This document shows, one piece after another, positions 50,954 through 59,739 of a stretch of DNA of 64,000 bases. Every line of letters begins with the position of its first letter. Position 1 is the stretch's first letter. Location: assembly GCA_002449305.1 (NCBI GenBank), contig DKDI01000006.1:62001-126000 (forward strand), given 5' to 3'. The notes beneath the pieces are model-generated. The model was not told where the DNA came from, did no database searches, and worked only from the letters and a program-made list of their open reading frames with translations. This DNA comes from Treponema sp. UBA6852 (GTDB lineage Bacteria; Spirochaetota; Spirochaetia; Treponematales; Treponemataceae). The position numbers and the translations under genes are program-made.

Positions 50954-51931
50954 ATGCAAAAATCATCAAAAATTTACGTAGCGGGACATCGCGGACTGGT
51001 CGGCGGTGCGATTCTCCGTGAACTTCAGGCGCGCGGCTATACGAATATCATTACAAGAACTCACAGCGGGCTTGACCTTCTGAATCAGGCGGATGTTAAC
51101 AGATTCTTTGAGGAAGAAAAACCGGAGTACGTTTTTCTTGCTGCGGCTCATGTTGGCGGAATCGGGGCGAATTCAGCTTATCCTGCGGATTTTATCTATC
51201 AGAACATGGTGATTGGATTCAATGTCGTTGAGGCGGCGCGCAAAAACGGCGTAAAAAAGCTGATGAACCTCGGCTCGACCTGCATCTATCCTAAAATGGC
51301 TGAGCAGCCGATAAAGGAAGAGTCTCTTCTTACAGGTCCGCTTGAGCCTACGAATGACGCTTACGCTCTTGCAAAAATCAGCGTGATAAAGCTCTGCACG
51401 GCGTACAACAAGCAGTTCGGAACAAACTTCCTTTCTGTGATGCCGACGAATCTTTATGGAATCGGCGACAATTATGAGCTTGCTGGAAGCCACGTTTTCC
51501 CTGCGATGATTAGGAAATTTCACGAGGCAAAGGCGAGCGGCGAGGATGTCGTTCACCTTTGGGGCGACGGCTCTCCGTTGCGCGAATTCCTTTTTGCAGG
51601 CGACTTGGCGGATGCGGTTGTCTACCTTATGGAAAACAAGAACGCAGAAGATTTGCGAACTCCGACTGGAGACTTCGTGAATGTTGGAACCGGAAAAGAG
51701 CTGACAATCAAGGAACTTGCCGGAACAATCCGTGAGGTCGTTTATGCTGATGTTGCGGAAACTGGAAGAACTTGCCGGATTGAATGGGATTCTTCAAAGC
51801 CTAACGGAACACCAAGAAAACTCTGCGATGTAACCCGCCTGAACAACCTAGGCTGGAAGGCAAAAGTCGATGTCCGCAAGGGAATTGAAATCAGCTATGA
51901 CGACTTTCTGCATGGAAAGGTGCGAAAGTAA
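50954..51931 (+). CDS. fcl: GDP-L-fucose synthase
   Basis: 325 residues. AGHRGLVGGAILREL is the NADP loop, AAAHVGGIGANSAYPADFIYQN the family core, and SxxYxxxK falls in NDAYALAKIS. It epimerises and reduces the Gmd product to GDP-L-fucose. It directly follows the HicA remnant and ends at a strong terminator, closing the plus-strand locus. Confidence 0.96.
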   Translation: MQKSSKIYVAGHRGLVGGAILRELQARGYTNIITRTHSGLDLLNQADVNRFFEEEKPEYVFLAAAHVGGIGANSAYPADFIYQNMVIGFNVVEAARKNGVKKLMNLGSTCIYPKMAEQPIKEESLLTGPLEPTNDAYALAKISVIKLCTAYNKQFGTNFLSVMPTNLYGIGDNYELAGSHVFPAMIRKFHEAKASGEDVVHLWGDGSPLREFLFAGDLADAVVYLMENKNAEDLRTPTGDFVNVGTGKELTIKELAGTIREVVYADVAETGRTCRIEWDSSKPNGTPRKLCDVTRLNNLGWKAKVDVRKGIEISYDDFLHGKVRK

Positions 51932-51960
51932 ACATCATTTTTTTTTAGCAAAATAAAAGT

Positions 51961-51998
51961 AAAAGGCTTCGATATTGTTTAGTTACCGAAGCCTTTTT
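51961..51998. terminator. Bidirectional terminator after fcl
   Basis: AAAAAGGCTTCG and CGAAGCCTTTTT arms with an about 15-nt loop and A/T-runs on both sides. It serves fcl (plus) and rmlD (minus), which converge. Confidence 0.9.
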
Positions 51999-52042
51999 TA
52001 TTTTAACATCAAGAAAAAATTTGCCTAATTTTTAGTTGTCAT

Positions 52043-53002
52043 TTACTTTATTAAAAATCTGTCATTCTTTATAAATTTTTCTAGGCTTTCTTGCCATTCA
52101 GGAATTTTAAATTTCAGCAAAGTTTGAATTTTATCTTTGCTTAAAACTGAATATGCCGGGCGTTTTGCGGCGCATGGATATTCTTCGGTTGTGCAGGAAT
52201 TTATAGCGCAGTCCTTTGTGATTCTGCCGTACTTTTTTCCAAGTTCATATATTTTTTTTGTAAAATCGAACCAAGTCGTTTCACCTAAATTTGTAAAATG
52301 ATAAACTCCATAAGGCAGAGCTGATTTTTTTCCAAACAGGCTTTTTGCTTTTTCTGATGTGGATATAATTTTTAAAATTGCAGAAGCCAAGTCCACAGCG
52401 CAAGTCGGAGTTCCTTTTTGATCGCAAACAACACTGACTTCATCTTTTGAATTCATCGCTTTTGTCATTGTGTAGACAAAATTTTTTCCATCGAATCCGT
52501 AAAGCCATGCAGTACGCAAAATATAGTACTGGGTCATTTCTTTTTCCACAAAATCTTCGCCTGCCGCTTTTGTCCTTCCATAAACTGAATCCGGGCATTT
52601 CAGCATATCTTCTGTATATGGAAAATTTCCCGTTCCGTCAAAAACATAATCTGTTGAAATGTGAATCAGTTTTGCGCCAAGCTCACGTGTAATCCTTGCA
52701 ATATTTTTAGGACCTTCAGCATTAAGTTTTTCTGCAAGCTCAGAATCTTCTTCAGCCTTGTCTACGGCAGTGTAGGCGGCGCAGTTTATTACCCAAGTTA
52801 TTTTTTCTGGAACAGTTCCTCGGGCAACAGAAATTCCAGTTCTTCCGGCGGCCGTTCCATGATTATGAGCAAATTTTGAAAGCTCTGCAGGATTTGTTAT
52901 GTCAACATCTCTGTCGCTTCCAATCCAGTCAATTTTATTTTCTGTAAGCTGCTTAGCAATTTCACTTCCAAGCATTCCTTTGCAACCGATAAGCCAAACC
53001 AT
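52043..53002 (-). CDS. rfbD: dTDP-4-dehydrorhamnose reductase with in-frame insertion
   Basis: 319 residues. WLIGCKGMLGSEIA is the NADP loop, NCAAYTAVDKAE, ISTDYVFDG and YGRTKAAGE the family motifs; the last carries the catalytic Tyr/Lys. Between the second and third strands there are about 17-19 extra residues (GTAAGRTGISVARGTVP) not found in typical RmlD, encoded by a GC-richer, partly palindromic segment (52808-52858). The ATG at 53002 is preferred over the TTG at 53014, because GGAG precedes it. It lies next to manC in a minus-strand pair. Confidence 0.88.
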   Translation of the reverse strand: MVWLIGCKGMLGSEIAKQLTENKIDWIGSDRDVDITNPAELSKFAHNHGTAAGRTGISVARGTVPEKITWVINCAAYTAVDKAEEDSELAEKLNAEGPKNIARITRELGAKLIHISTDYVFDGTGNFPYTEDMLKCPDSVYGRTKAAGEDFVEKEMTQYYILRTAWLYGFDGKNFVYTMTKAMNSKDEVSVVCDQKGTPTCAVDLASAILKIISTSEKAKSLFGKKSALPYGVYHFTNLGETTWFDFTKKIYELGKKYGRITKDCAINSCTTEEYPCAAKRPAYSVLSKDKIQTLLKFKIPEWQESLEKFIKNDRFLIK

Positions 53003-53029
53003 TTTTTGCTCCAAAGTAATAAAACGCTT

Positions 53030-54145
53030 TTACTGTTTTTCCTTGAATTTTTTTACAACGTCTCTAATAGAAGAACTCGCACCTTTTTTCATAACAAGGA
53101 TTTTACCATTTTTCACAACAACAATCAAATCCTGCACTCCGCAAAGGGCAACCGGCATATCGGAATAGACAAAGTTTCCGCCACTTTCAACTGAAATAAA
53201 TTCTTCTTCACCTTGCTCAAAATATTTTTCAAATGAATCCCAGCTTCCAACATCATCCCAGCTAAAAGAAGCTTTTACACAAACCGCATTCTGAGTCCGT
53301 TCGGCAACTGCATTATCAACTGCAATTGATTTTACAGAACTGTAGGCTTCATTAAGAGGCTGCCAGTTTTCTATATATTTTATCGAATTTAAAAGTTTTA
53401 TTTTTGGAAATTCAGCAGTGTCAAAAATTTTAAAAGTTTCATACATTTCGCTTTCGTACTTTTTAATTTCAGATTCAAAAAGCAAATTTGAAAATCCAAA
53501 CATTCCGCTGTTCCAGGCATATTTTCCGCTTGCAAGATAAACCTTTGCAGTTTCCAAGTCAGGCTTTTCCTTGAAGCTTGCAATCTTTAAAACTGAATCT
53601 TCAGAGTCCAAAGACTCTCCCATGTTTATATAGCCAAACCCAGTTGAAGGCTCGTAAGGCGGAATCGCAAAGCACACGAATTTTCCCTGATGCGCAAAAT
53701 CCGCAGCTTTCTTGCAGTCCGAAACAAAATTTTCCAAAGGTGAAATAACTTGGTCGCTTGTTAAAACCAAAATCAAATGCTCTTTTTTTTCCGCAAGCTC
53801 AAGAAATTTGCAGGCAAGCAAAAGAGGAGGGCAAGTGTGCCTTGAGCAAGGTTCTGCAATTACATACAAATCGTTTTCTATTTTCTTTTTCTGCTGCTCG
53901 GAAACTTTTTCTTTTAATGCTTCAACTTGTTTTGTAAGCTCTGCGCAAATTTCAGGACGTGAAATAATCAGAATTTTTCCAGAAGGCTCAACAGCCAACG
54001 CTCTTATAACTGCGTTCTGCAAAAAAGAAATTCCGTCTGCAAAAGCCATAAACTGTTTTGGAAATTCCGGAGTTGAAGCAGGCCAAAGTCTTTCGCCAAA
54101 TCCGCCGGCAAGAATCACAACATCAGTAAAATTCGAATCTTTCAT
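53030..54145 (-). CDS. manC: Mannose-1-phosphate guanylyltransferase
   Basis: 371 residues of the single-domain type, without the phosphomannose isomerase domain of bifunctional ManC. ILAGGFGERLWPAS is the nucleotide loop, GYINMGE and FKEKPD the sugar site. It makes GDP-mannose, the substrate of Gmd in the glycan locus, so the two regions work in one pathway. The ATG at 54145 has AGGAGC upstream; the open frame reaches back to 54187 in the next gene. Confidence 0.92.
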   Translation of the reverse strand: MKDSNFTDVVILAGGFGERLWPASTPEFPKQFMAFADGISFLQNAVIRALAVEPSGKILIISRPEICAELTKQVEALKEKVSEQQKKKIENDLYVIAEPCSRHTCPPLLLACKFLELAEKKEHLILVLTSDQVISPLENFVSDCKKAADFAHQGKFVCFAIPPYEPSTGFGYINMGESLDSEDSVLKIASFKEKPDLETAKVYLASGKYAWNSGMFGFSNLLFESEIKKYESEMYETFKIFDTAEFPKIKLLNSIKYIENWQPLNEAYSSVKSIAVDNAVAERTQNAVCVKASFSWDDVGSWDSFEKYFEQGEEEFISVESGGNFVYSDMPVALCGVQDLIVVVKNGKILVMKKGASSSIRDVVKKFKEKQ

Positions 54146-54149
54146 TTTG

Positions 54150-54905
54150 TTATTGCTCCTGCATTTTCTGCTTTTCCATTTTTGCAAAGAAATAGGCGCA
54201 GAAAGTTTTTATTCTGTTCATAAAAGATGTATCAACACGGTCTCTAAGAAAAAAAACGCTTGGAGCTTTTACCGCTCCGATTCCGTAAAGAATCCATTTA
54301 TCTTCCGATTTGAAAATCACAATTATCGACTTCATATTTTCCGGGCTAACGCAATTGAATTTGTCGTAGTAGCGCATTGTTGAAAGATTTGTTGACTCAT
54401 AGTAATAATATCCGTCGTTTCTTTCAGAAGTGATTTTCATTGGAACAAGACCAAAAGGTTTCATTTCAAAATCAGCATTTACAATCTGAATGTTTTCATC
54501 TTCTTGCGTTGATTTTATTTCCGCGGAAGTATACAAGTCATACCATTCTTCTGCTCGCTCCGAATAATAAGGAATTCCAGCATAAGACGGAATATCCATC
54601 ACAAGCGAAGAAAAATTTTCAAGAAGATTCTCATTGCCTTCATAAGGATATTCTTTTATGACTTCGGCAAAATAAGCAGGCTTAAGGCTGCTGACGGTTT
54701 CCACAGCTTTTTTCAAGCCCGGATTTTCACCTTTCATGCACATCTTCTTGTATGAGCCTGTGTTTTTAATTATAGTTTTTCCGTTGTTCAAAGACTCAAT
54801 ATCTTCAGCTGACAAATTTTTATTATAAGGCGATTCTGAAAAAACGCCGGCAAAAGCAGCAGAAAATAAAGCAAAAGCAAAAATATTCTTAAAAATAGAT
54901 TTCAA
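54150..54905 (-). CDS. Exported protein, unknown
   Basis: A 251-residue protein with a signal peptide (FKNIFAFALFSAAFAGVFS). The mature part contains acidic and aromatic stretches, such as YYYYESTNLSTMRYYDKFN, and ends in a Lys/Gln-rich helix. I do not recognise its family; similar short exported proteins are common in treponemes. It lies 4 nt upstream of manC on the same strand. Confidence 0.55.
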   Translation of the reverse strand: MKSIFKNIFAFALFSAAFAGVFSESPYNKNLSAEDIESLNNGKTIIKNTGSYKKMCMKGENPGLKKAVETVSSLKPAYFAEVIKEYPYEGNENLLENFSSLVMDIPSYAGIPYYSERAEEWYDLYTSAEIKSTQEDENIQIVNADFEMKPFGLVPMKITSERNDGYYYYESTNLSTMRYYDKFNCVSPENMKSIIVIFKSEDKWILYGIGAVKAPSVFFLRDRVDTSFMNRIKTFCAYFFAKMEKQKMQEQ

Positions 54906-55030
54906 TGTTTTCCCCTATAAAAATAAAGACTAATTATTATAGTAAATAAAAATCAAACTTGCAAGGTTACATCAGGAATTTTAAATACGCTAGATTGAAG
55001 AAAGTCTTTTTTTTGTATAAAATCGTTTCC

Positions 55031-55957
55031 ATGAATATGGAAGCTTTTATTTTGGGCTGCGGAGGAATGATGCCGTTGCCATATCGCCACCTTACATCAG
55101 TTTTGCTTCGGCGCGACGGAGACTTGTTTTTATTTGACGGCGGAGAAGGCACGCAGGTTTCTTTAAGGCGGCTTAATTTAAAATGGAAAAAAATCAATGC
55201 GATTTTTGTTTCGCATACGCATGCAGACCACGTTACAGGGCTTCCCGGAATTCTTATGCTTTCTTCTCAAGTTGACAGAACCGAACCTCTTTATATTTTT
55301 GGTCCACCGAAAATCGCAGAATATATAGAAACAAGCCGCAAAGTTTTGGATATGTACATAAATTATCCTATTGTTGTTAAAGAAATAACAGAGCCGGGCG
55401 TAGTTTATGAAGGCGACGGATTTTATATAAGGTCGTTTCCTCTTGAGCATACAAAAACTTGTGTAGGATATACATTGGAAGAACTTGACCGTCCAGGAGA
55501 ATTCAATCCGGAAGAAGCAGAACGTTTGAAAATTCCAAAAGGCCCTTTGTGGGGAAAACTTCAGCGCGGCGAAAGCGTTGTGAATGAAGACGGAATTGAA
55601 ATAAAGCCTGAGCAAGTTGTTGGAAAAAACAGAAGCGGACGTAAATTTAGTTTTGTAACAGATACAATGTATCTTCCGTCGATTGCAAAAGAAGTGAAGG
55701 GCAGCGATCTTTTGATTTGCGAGGGGATGTTTGCAGACGGATGTGAAGATCAGGCAAAAGAAAAAAAACACATGACATCCCGTCAGGCAGCCACAATTGC
55801 AAGAGATGCCAATGCGCTAAGAATGGGTCTCATTCACTACAGTCCGCGTTACAACGACAAAGAGCTTAATGTTCTTTTAGAGCAGGCGCAAGAAATTTAT
55901 CCAGAAGCACGCCTTACAAAAGACAGAATGAGAATAGAGATTCCTTATGTCGAATGA
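55031..55957 (+). CDS. rnz: Ribonuclease Z
   Basis: 308 residues of the metallo-beta-lactamase fold. GEGTQVSLRR is the RNase Z signature, FVSHTHADHVTGLPG the HxHxDH zinc site, with later ligands in FVTDTMY and LIHYSPRY. It trims tRNA 3' ends. Starts at 55031 (ATGAATATGG); the open frame extends upstream into non-conserved sequence. It overlaps the ABC ATPase gene by 11 nt. Confidence 0.93.
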   Translation: MNMEAFILGCGGMMPLPYRHLTSVLLRRDGDLFLFDGGEGTQVSLRRLNLKWKKINAIFVSHTHADHVTGLPGILMLSSQVDRTEPLYIFGPPKIAEYIETSRKVLDMYINYPIVVKEITEPGVVYEGDGFYIRSFPLEHTKTCVGYTLEELDRPGEFNPEEAERLKIPKGPLWGKLQRGESVVNEDGIEIKPEQVVGKNRSGRKFSFVTDTMYLPSIAKEVKGSDLLICEGMFADGCEDQAKEKKHMTSRQAATIARDANALRMGLIHYSPRYNDKELNVLLEQAQEIYPEARLTKDRMRIEIPYVE

Positions 55958-56666
55958 AGTTGAACTGATTTCTTTCTGCAAAAATTACGGAAAATTTTCA
56001 GCCTGCAAAAATATAAATTTCTATGCAGAAAAAAATTCTATCACTGGAATTCTTGGGCCGAATGGAGCCGGAAAAACTTCTGTTTTAAAAGCAATATGCG
56101 GACTTCATTACCAAAGCAGCGGAACTGTAAGAATTTGCGGAACTGAAGAAACTGATGAATTTAAAAAGGCAACGGCTTTTGTTCCAGAAATTCCAGAACT
56201 TGATTCAAGCCTTACAGTAAAAGAAATTCTTTTTTTTGAAGCTGAAATTTCAGGACAGAAAAAAAACGAAGCTGATTTAACTGTAAAAAAGGCAGCTACA
56301 ATTTGTGGACTAGAAGAAGTTTTCAATAAGAAAATTTCAAAGCTTTCAAAAGGATTTAAACAAAGAACGAGCCTCGCAAAAGCAATCTGTAAACTTCCAA
56401 AGATCCTTGTTCTTGATGAATTTTCAGCAGGATTAGATCCAGCGCAAATTGCTTCGTTCAGAAAAAAGCTAAAAAATCTTTCAAGCTCAATGACAATTAT
56501 TTTTTCAACGCACCATATTGAAGAAGCAGTTTCTATGTGCAATAGAATTTACATAATTGCAAACGGAGAAGTCGCAGCTTGCGGAACTGAAAAAGAAATA
56601 GTAAAAAAATTTAACTGTAAAAATCTTGAAGAAGCGTTTATTCTCGCCACGGAAAAATCACAATGA
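55947..56666 (+). CDS. ABC transporter ATP-binding protein (GldA-like)
   Basis: 239 residues. Walker A GPNGAGKTS, signature LSKGFKQR, Walker B ILVLDEFSAGLDP, H-loop FSTHH. It pairs with the GldFG-like permease that follows with an ATGA overlap. In gliding bacteria this type of ABC complex serves surface motility; outside that group it is a general exporter of unknown cargo. Confidence 0.9.
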   Translation: MSNEVELISFCKNYGKFSACKNINFYAEKNSITGILGPNGAGKTSVLKAICGLHYQSSGTVRICGTEETDEFKKATAFVPEIPELDSSLTVKEILFFEAEISGQKKNEADLTVKKAATICGLEEVFNKKISKLSKGFKQRTSLAKAICKLPKILVLDEFSAGLDPAQIASFRKKLKNLSSSMTIIFSTHHIEEAVSMCNRIYIIANGEVAACGTEKEIVKKFNCKNLEEAFILATEKSQ

Positions 56667-58894
56667 AATATATTTTAAAAAGATATTTTTTTAATTTTGC
56701 AATAAATCCGTTCACATATATTTTAATTGCCGCATTCGGAATTTTCATAAGCCTTAGATTTTTTGTTGGGCAGCAGTTTTTTCTTGGAGCTGGTTCTACA
56801 GACTTGCATAGTTTTTTTTCAGCATTTCCGCCAGCCTGCATTTTATTTTTGCCAGGGCTAATTTCAATTTCTTCAAATGTAAAAAAAGATTTTCCTTTAA
56901 AATCAGTTTTTATATTTTTTCCAGAATTTTTTTCAGTTTTTTTTATTTGCTGCTTTGCAACATTGCTTTCTGTCTTAGTTCCAGTTTGCGTTTCTTTTTT
57001 TGGCGATATTGAAATTTCTCAAGTTTTCATTGGCTTTATAGGAATTTTATTTTACTTTGCCGCATCAGTTTCTTTTGTAATTTTTATTTTCAGCATAATA
57101 AAATCCGCTGGAGTTTCTTTTGTAGTTTCAGCATTTTTTCTTGCAATCATAAATTCAATTCACAACATTCCGCTTTATTTTAATCAGCCGGAATTCTTAA
57201 GCGCAATAATAAAATTCATTTCATTCGCCTGGAGATTTGATTCTTTTTCAAAAGGAATTTTCAGCATTTCTGATTTTCTTTTTTTTGCTTCATGCGCTGT
57301 ATTTTTTTATGCACTTGCATTTTTTATTCAGGAACACAAAAAAGGGAACAAGTCTGTTTATTTAAAAAAATTAAAACGCGCATTTTTATTTTCATTTTTA
57401 CTTTTTACAATTGTAAATGAAAACTTAAATTTTAAAATTGATTTTACTTCATCAAAAAATTTCAGCATAAGTAAATACAGCAAAAAAATCTTAAGCCAAG
57501 TTGAAGATCCTGTTTCAATTTCTTATTATTTAAGCCCCAAATTAAAAAGCCTTTATCCGCAAGTAAAAGATGTAACTGATTTTTTACAAAGCTATGCAGG
57601 GGAATCAAAAAAAGTTTCACTTGAAATTATAAATCCGGCAAAAGAAAACATTGCAAAAAAACTTTCAGAAGCAGGAATAAGAGGTTATCCGATTAGAACT
57701 TCTTCCGCAGATTCTGCAAGTATCACAAATGTTTATTCAGCTATAAAAATTGACTACCTTGGAAAAAGCGAAACAATTCCATTTGTGCTGAATATATCAA
57801 GGCTAGAATTTGATTTGACTAGAAAAATAAAATCTCTTGTTGAAGAAAAAGAAAATCCAGTTCAAGTCGTCTGTGCCTCATCTTTTGCAAACGGCTACAA
57901 TCTTGCTTTTCAATATCTTGGGGCGGAAGGATTTTCAGTAATCCAAACATCGCTTCCTTCTGAAAAAAGCTCAAGCGTTGATATTTCGTTTGATGAACTT
58001 CCTAACATTCCTCTGATTATTTTCGGAAGCGACAAGTTCACAAAAAGCGATTGCAAAGTTCTTGAAAAATTTATTCTCAATGGCGGAAAAGTTTTTATTG
58101 CAAGCCAGCCTTATTCAATAGACTTTGAAGACAATTGGTCTGTAAAGCAAAATGAATCCAATCAGCTTTTTGAGCGGCTTATGTTCACTTTTGGAATTTA
58201 TTTTAAACAGACTCTGACTTGCGACATTTCAAATTTAAGAATTACAATGACAAGCAATTCCGATGTCAATGGAAATAAAAAAGCATCTCAGACAGAATAT
58301 ATAAATTATCCACTTTGGATTTCCTTAAGGGCGCAGAAAAATGCAGTTTCCGGGCTTTCACTTTTTTGGCCTTGCGCATTCGATATTGACGATGAAGTTG
58401 CAGAAATTGAAAACTTAAAAACAGTTCCGATTCTTTTTACAAGCAGTCGCTCATGGCAAATTCCAAGAACAGAAAGTTTTATAACAAATCCTTTTGCAGT
58501 TCCAAAGACAGCTGAATCAGAGCAAGAATATTCATCTTTTTCAGTCTGCGCTTTCTCTGCAAAGGAAAATGAAAAATCCCCGTCTCTAATACTTTTTGCA
58601 GATCAATATGCTTTTTCAGATTCGCTGCTTTCATATAATTCAAATTCTATTTTAGATGTTGACTCAAGAAGCCTTGATTTTTTATGTAATGGAATTTTTA
58701 TTTTAAATGGTGAGGATGAACTTTTAACCTTAAAAAATAAAACAACATTTAACACTTCAGTTTATAAAATCAGCAATGAAAATTTAAGAGAAGCTGCAAT
58801 AAAAACACTTCTTATAACATGTTTTCTGCCAATATTTATAAACCTAACAATAGGTTTTGTTTTCTTTTCAAAGAGAAGGAGGTTCAACAAATGA
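56663..58894 (+). CDS. GldF-GldG-like fused ABC permease and periplasmic domain
   Basis: 743 residues. The first 240 hold six membrane helices of an ABC-2 permease (GldF-like). After a seventh helix comes a soluble GldG-type domain (about residues 265-720; DPVSISYYLSPKLKSLYP, LTRKIKSLVEE) and a C-terminal anchor helix. Fusion of two proteins that are separate in many bacteria is notable. ATGA overlap at both ends. Confidence 0.82.
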   Translation: MKYILKRYFFNFAINPFTYILIAAFGIFISLRFFVGQQFFLGAGSTDLHSFFSAFPPACILFLPGLISISSNVKKDFPLKSVFIFFPEFFSVFFICCFATLLSVLVPVCVSFFGDIEISQVFIGFIGILFYFAASVSFVIFIFSIIKSAGVSFVVSAFFLAIINSIHNIPLYFNQPEFLSAIIKFISFAWRFDSFSKGIFSISDFLFFASCAVFFYALAFFIQEHKKGNKSVYLKKLKRAFLFSFLLFTIVNENLNFKIDFTSSKNFSISKYSKKILSQVEDPVSISYYLSPKLKSLYPQVKDVTDFLQSYAGESKKVSLEIINPAKENIAKKLSEAGIRGYPIRTSSADSASITNVYSAIKIDYLGKSETIPFVLNISRLEFDLTRKIKSLVEEKENPVQVVCASSFANGYNLAFQYLGAEGFSVIQTSLPSEKSSSVDISFDELPNIPLIIFGSDKFTKSDCKVLEKFILNGGKVFIASQPYSIDFEDNWSVKQNESNQLFERLMFTFGIYFKQTLTCDISNLRITMTSNSDVNGNKKASQTEYINYPLWISLRAQKNAVSGLSLFWPCAFDIDDEVAEIENLKTVPILFTSSRSWQIPRTESFITNPFAVPKTAESEQEYSSFSVCAFSAKENEKSPSLILFADQYAFSDSLLSYNSNSILDVDSRSLDFLCNGIFILNGEDELLTLKNKTTFNTSVYKISNENLREAAIKTLLITCFLPIFINLTIGFVFFSKRRRFNK

Positions 58895-59739
58895 AGCGCA
58901 TTTCATCAAAAAAAGCTCTTCTTATATTTTACGGATTCGACATAATTCTTGTTCTAGTTCTGCTGCTTCTTTTTCTTCCGCTGTCAAGAAAAAATATTCC
59001 AGAAACTTCAAAACTGAAATTCATTAGCAATGCCAAAGAAATTTCTTTCATTGAAATTTATAACGCAAAGGAAAGAAAAAAAATTATAATATCACAGAAA
59101 GATAATATATGGCTTGGAACAGATGACGACTCAAACATGACGCTAAACTGGCCTTGCGACATTCAGACAATAAAAAATTTCTTAGCAGAAGCCGAAAAAG
59201 AAAACACTTTGTATAAAAAAGCTGAAAAAGTTTCGTCCTGGGCAAGCCTTGGCGTAGATGAAAAAAATTCATGCCGCATAACTTTTTTCAAAAATGGAAG
59301 TGAAAAAGTTTCAGAATTTTTCTTTGGAATAGAAGATTCTATCACTGAAAGAATTTCATTCAGAACATCAAAAGAACAGACAGTTTGGGAAACAAAAACT
59401 TCTGTCTCAAATTTTCTTTTTAAAGATGCCTCGTTCTGGGCTGATCCGTACATAGAGCCTTTATGCGTAGCTGATGAAAATGAAGCTTCCGCAAAGCTAA
59501 GAAGAGGGCAGCTTGTGTATCTTTCACCGTCAGAAAATATCAAGCCGGAAAAAGTTATTTCAAGAATATTCAGCAATACGAATAAAGCTGTTTATTCAAT
59601 TTACAAAAAAGATGACTCTTACATTGTTATACCTTCATTTTCTTCTCTGAAAAAAAATGGAGAGGCAATAAAATCAATAAATTACAGATATTCAATAAGC
59701 CAATGGACTTATGAAAAATTCCTAGAGGCAAATAAATGA
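58891..59739 (+). CDS. DUF4340-domain protein, partner of the GldFG-like exporter
   Basis: 282 residues. One N-terminal membrane helix (LLIFYGFDIILVLVLLLLF) and an external beta-rich DUF4340 domain (KISFIEIYNAKE-like start, WPCDIQTIKNFLAEAEK). These proteins regularly follow GldG genes. GAAGGAGG precedes the ATG at 58891, which overlaps the previous stop. Confidence 0.78.
   Translation: MKRISSKKALLIFYGFDIILVLVLLLLFLPLSRKNIPETSKLKFISNAKEISFIEIYNAKERKKIIISQKDNIWLGTDDDSNMTLNWPCDIQTIKNFLAEAEKENTLYKKAEKVSSWASLGVDEKNSCRITFFKNGSEKVSEFFFGIEDSITERISFRTSKEQTVWETKTSVSNFLFKDASFWADPYIEPLCVADENEASAKLRRGQLVYLSPSENIKPEKVISRIFSNTNKAVYSIYKKDDSYIVIPSFSSLKKNGEAIKSINYRYSISQWTYEKFLEANK

Noticed and set aside
54959..55030. 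Upstream extension of rnz to an earlier start
   Set aside because: The added 24 residues are not conserved in RNase Z, and the family starts at the MEAFILGCGG region.
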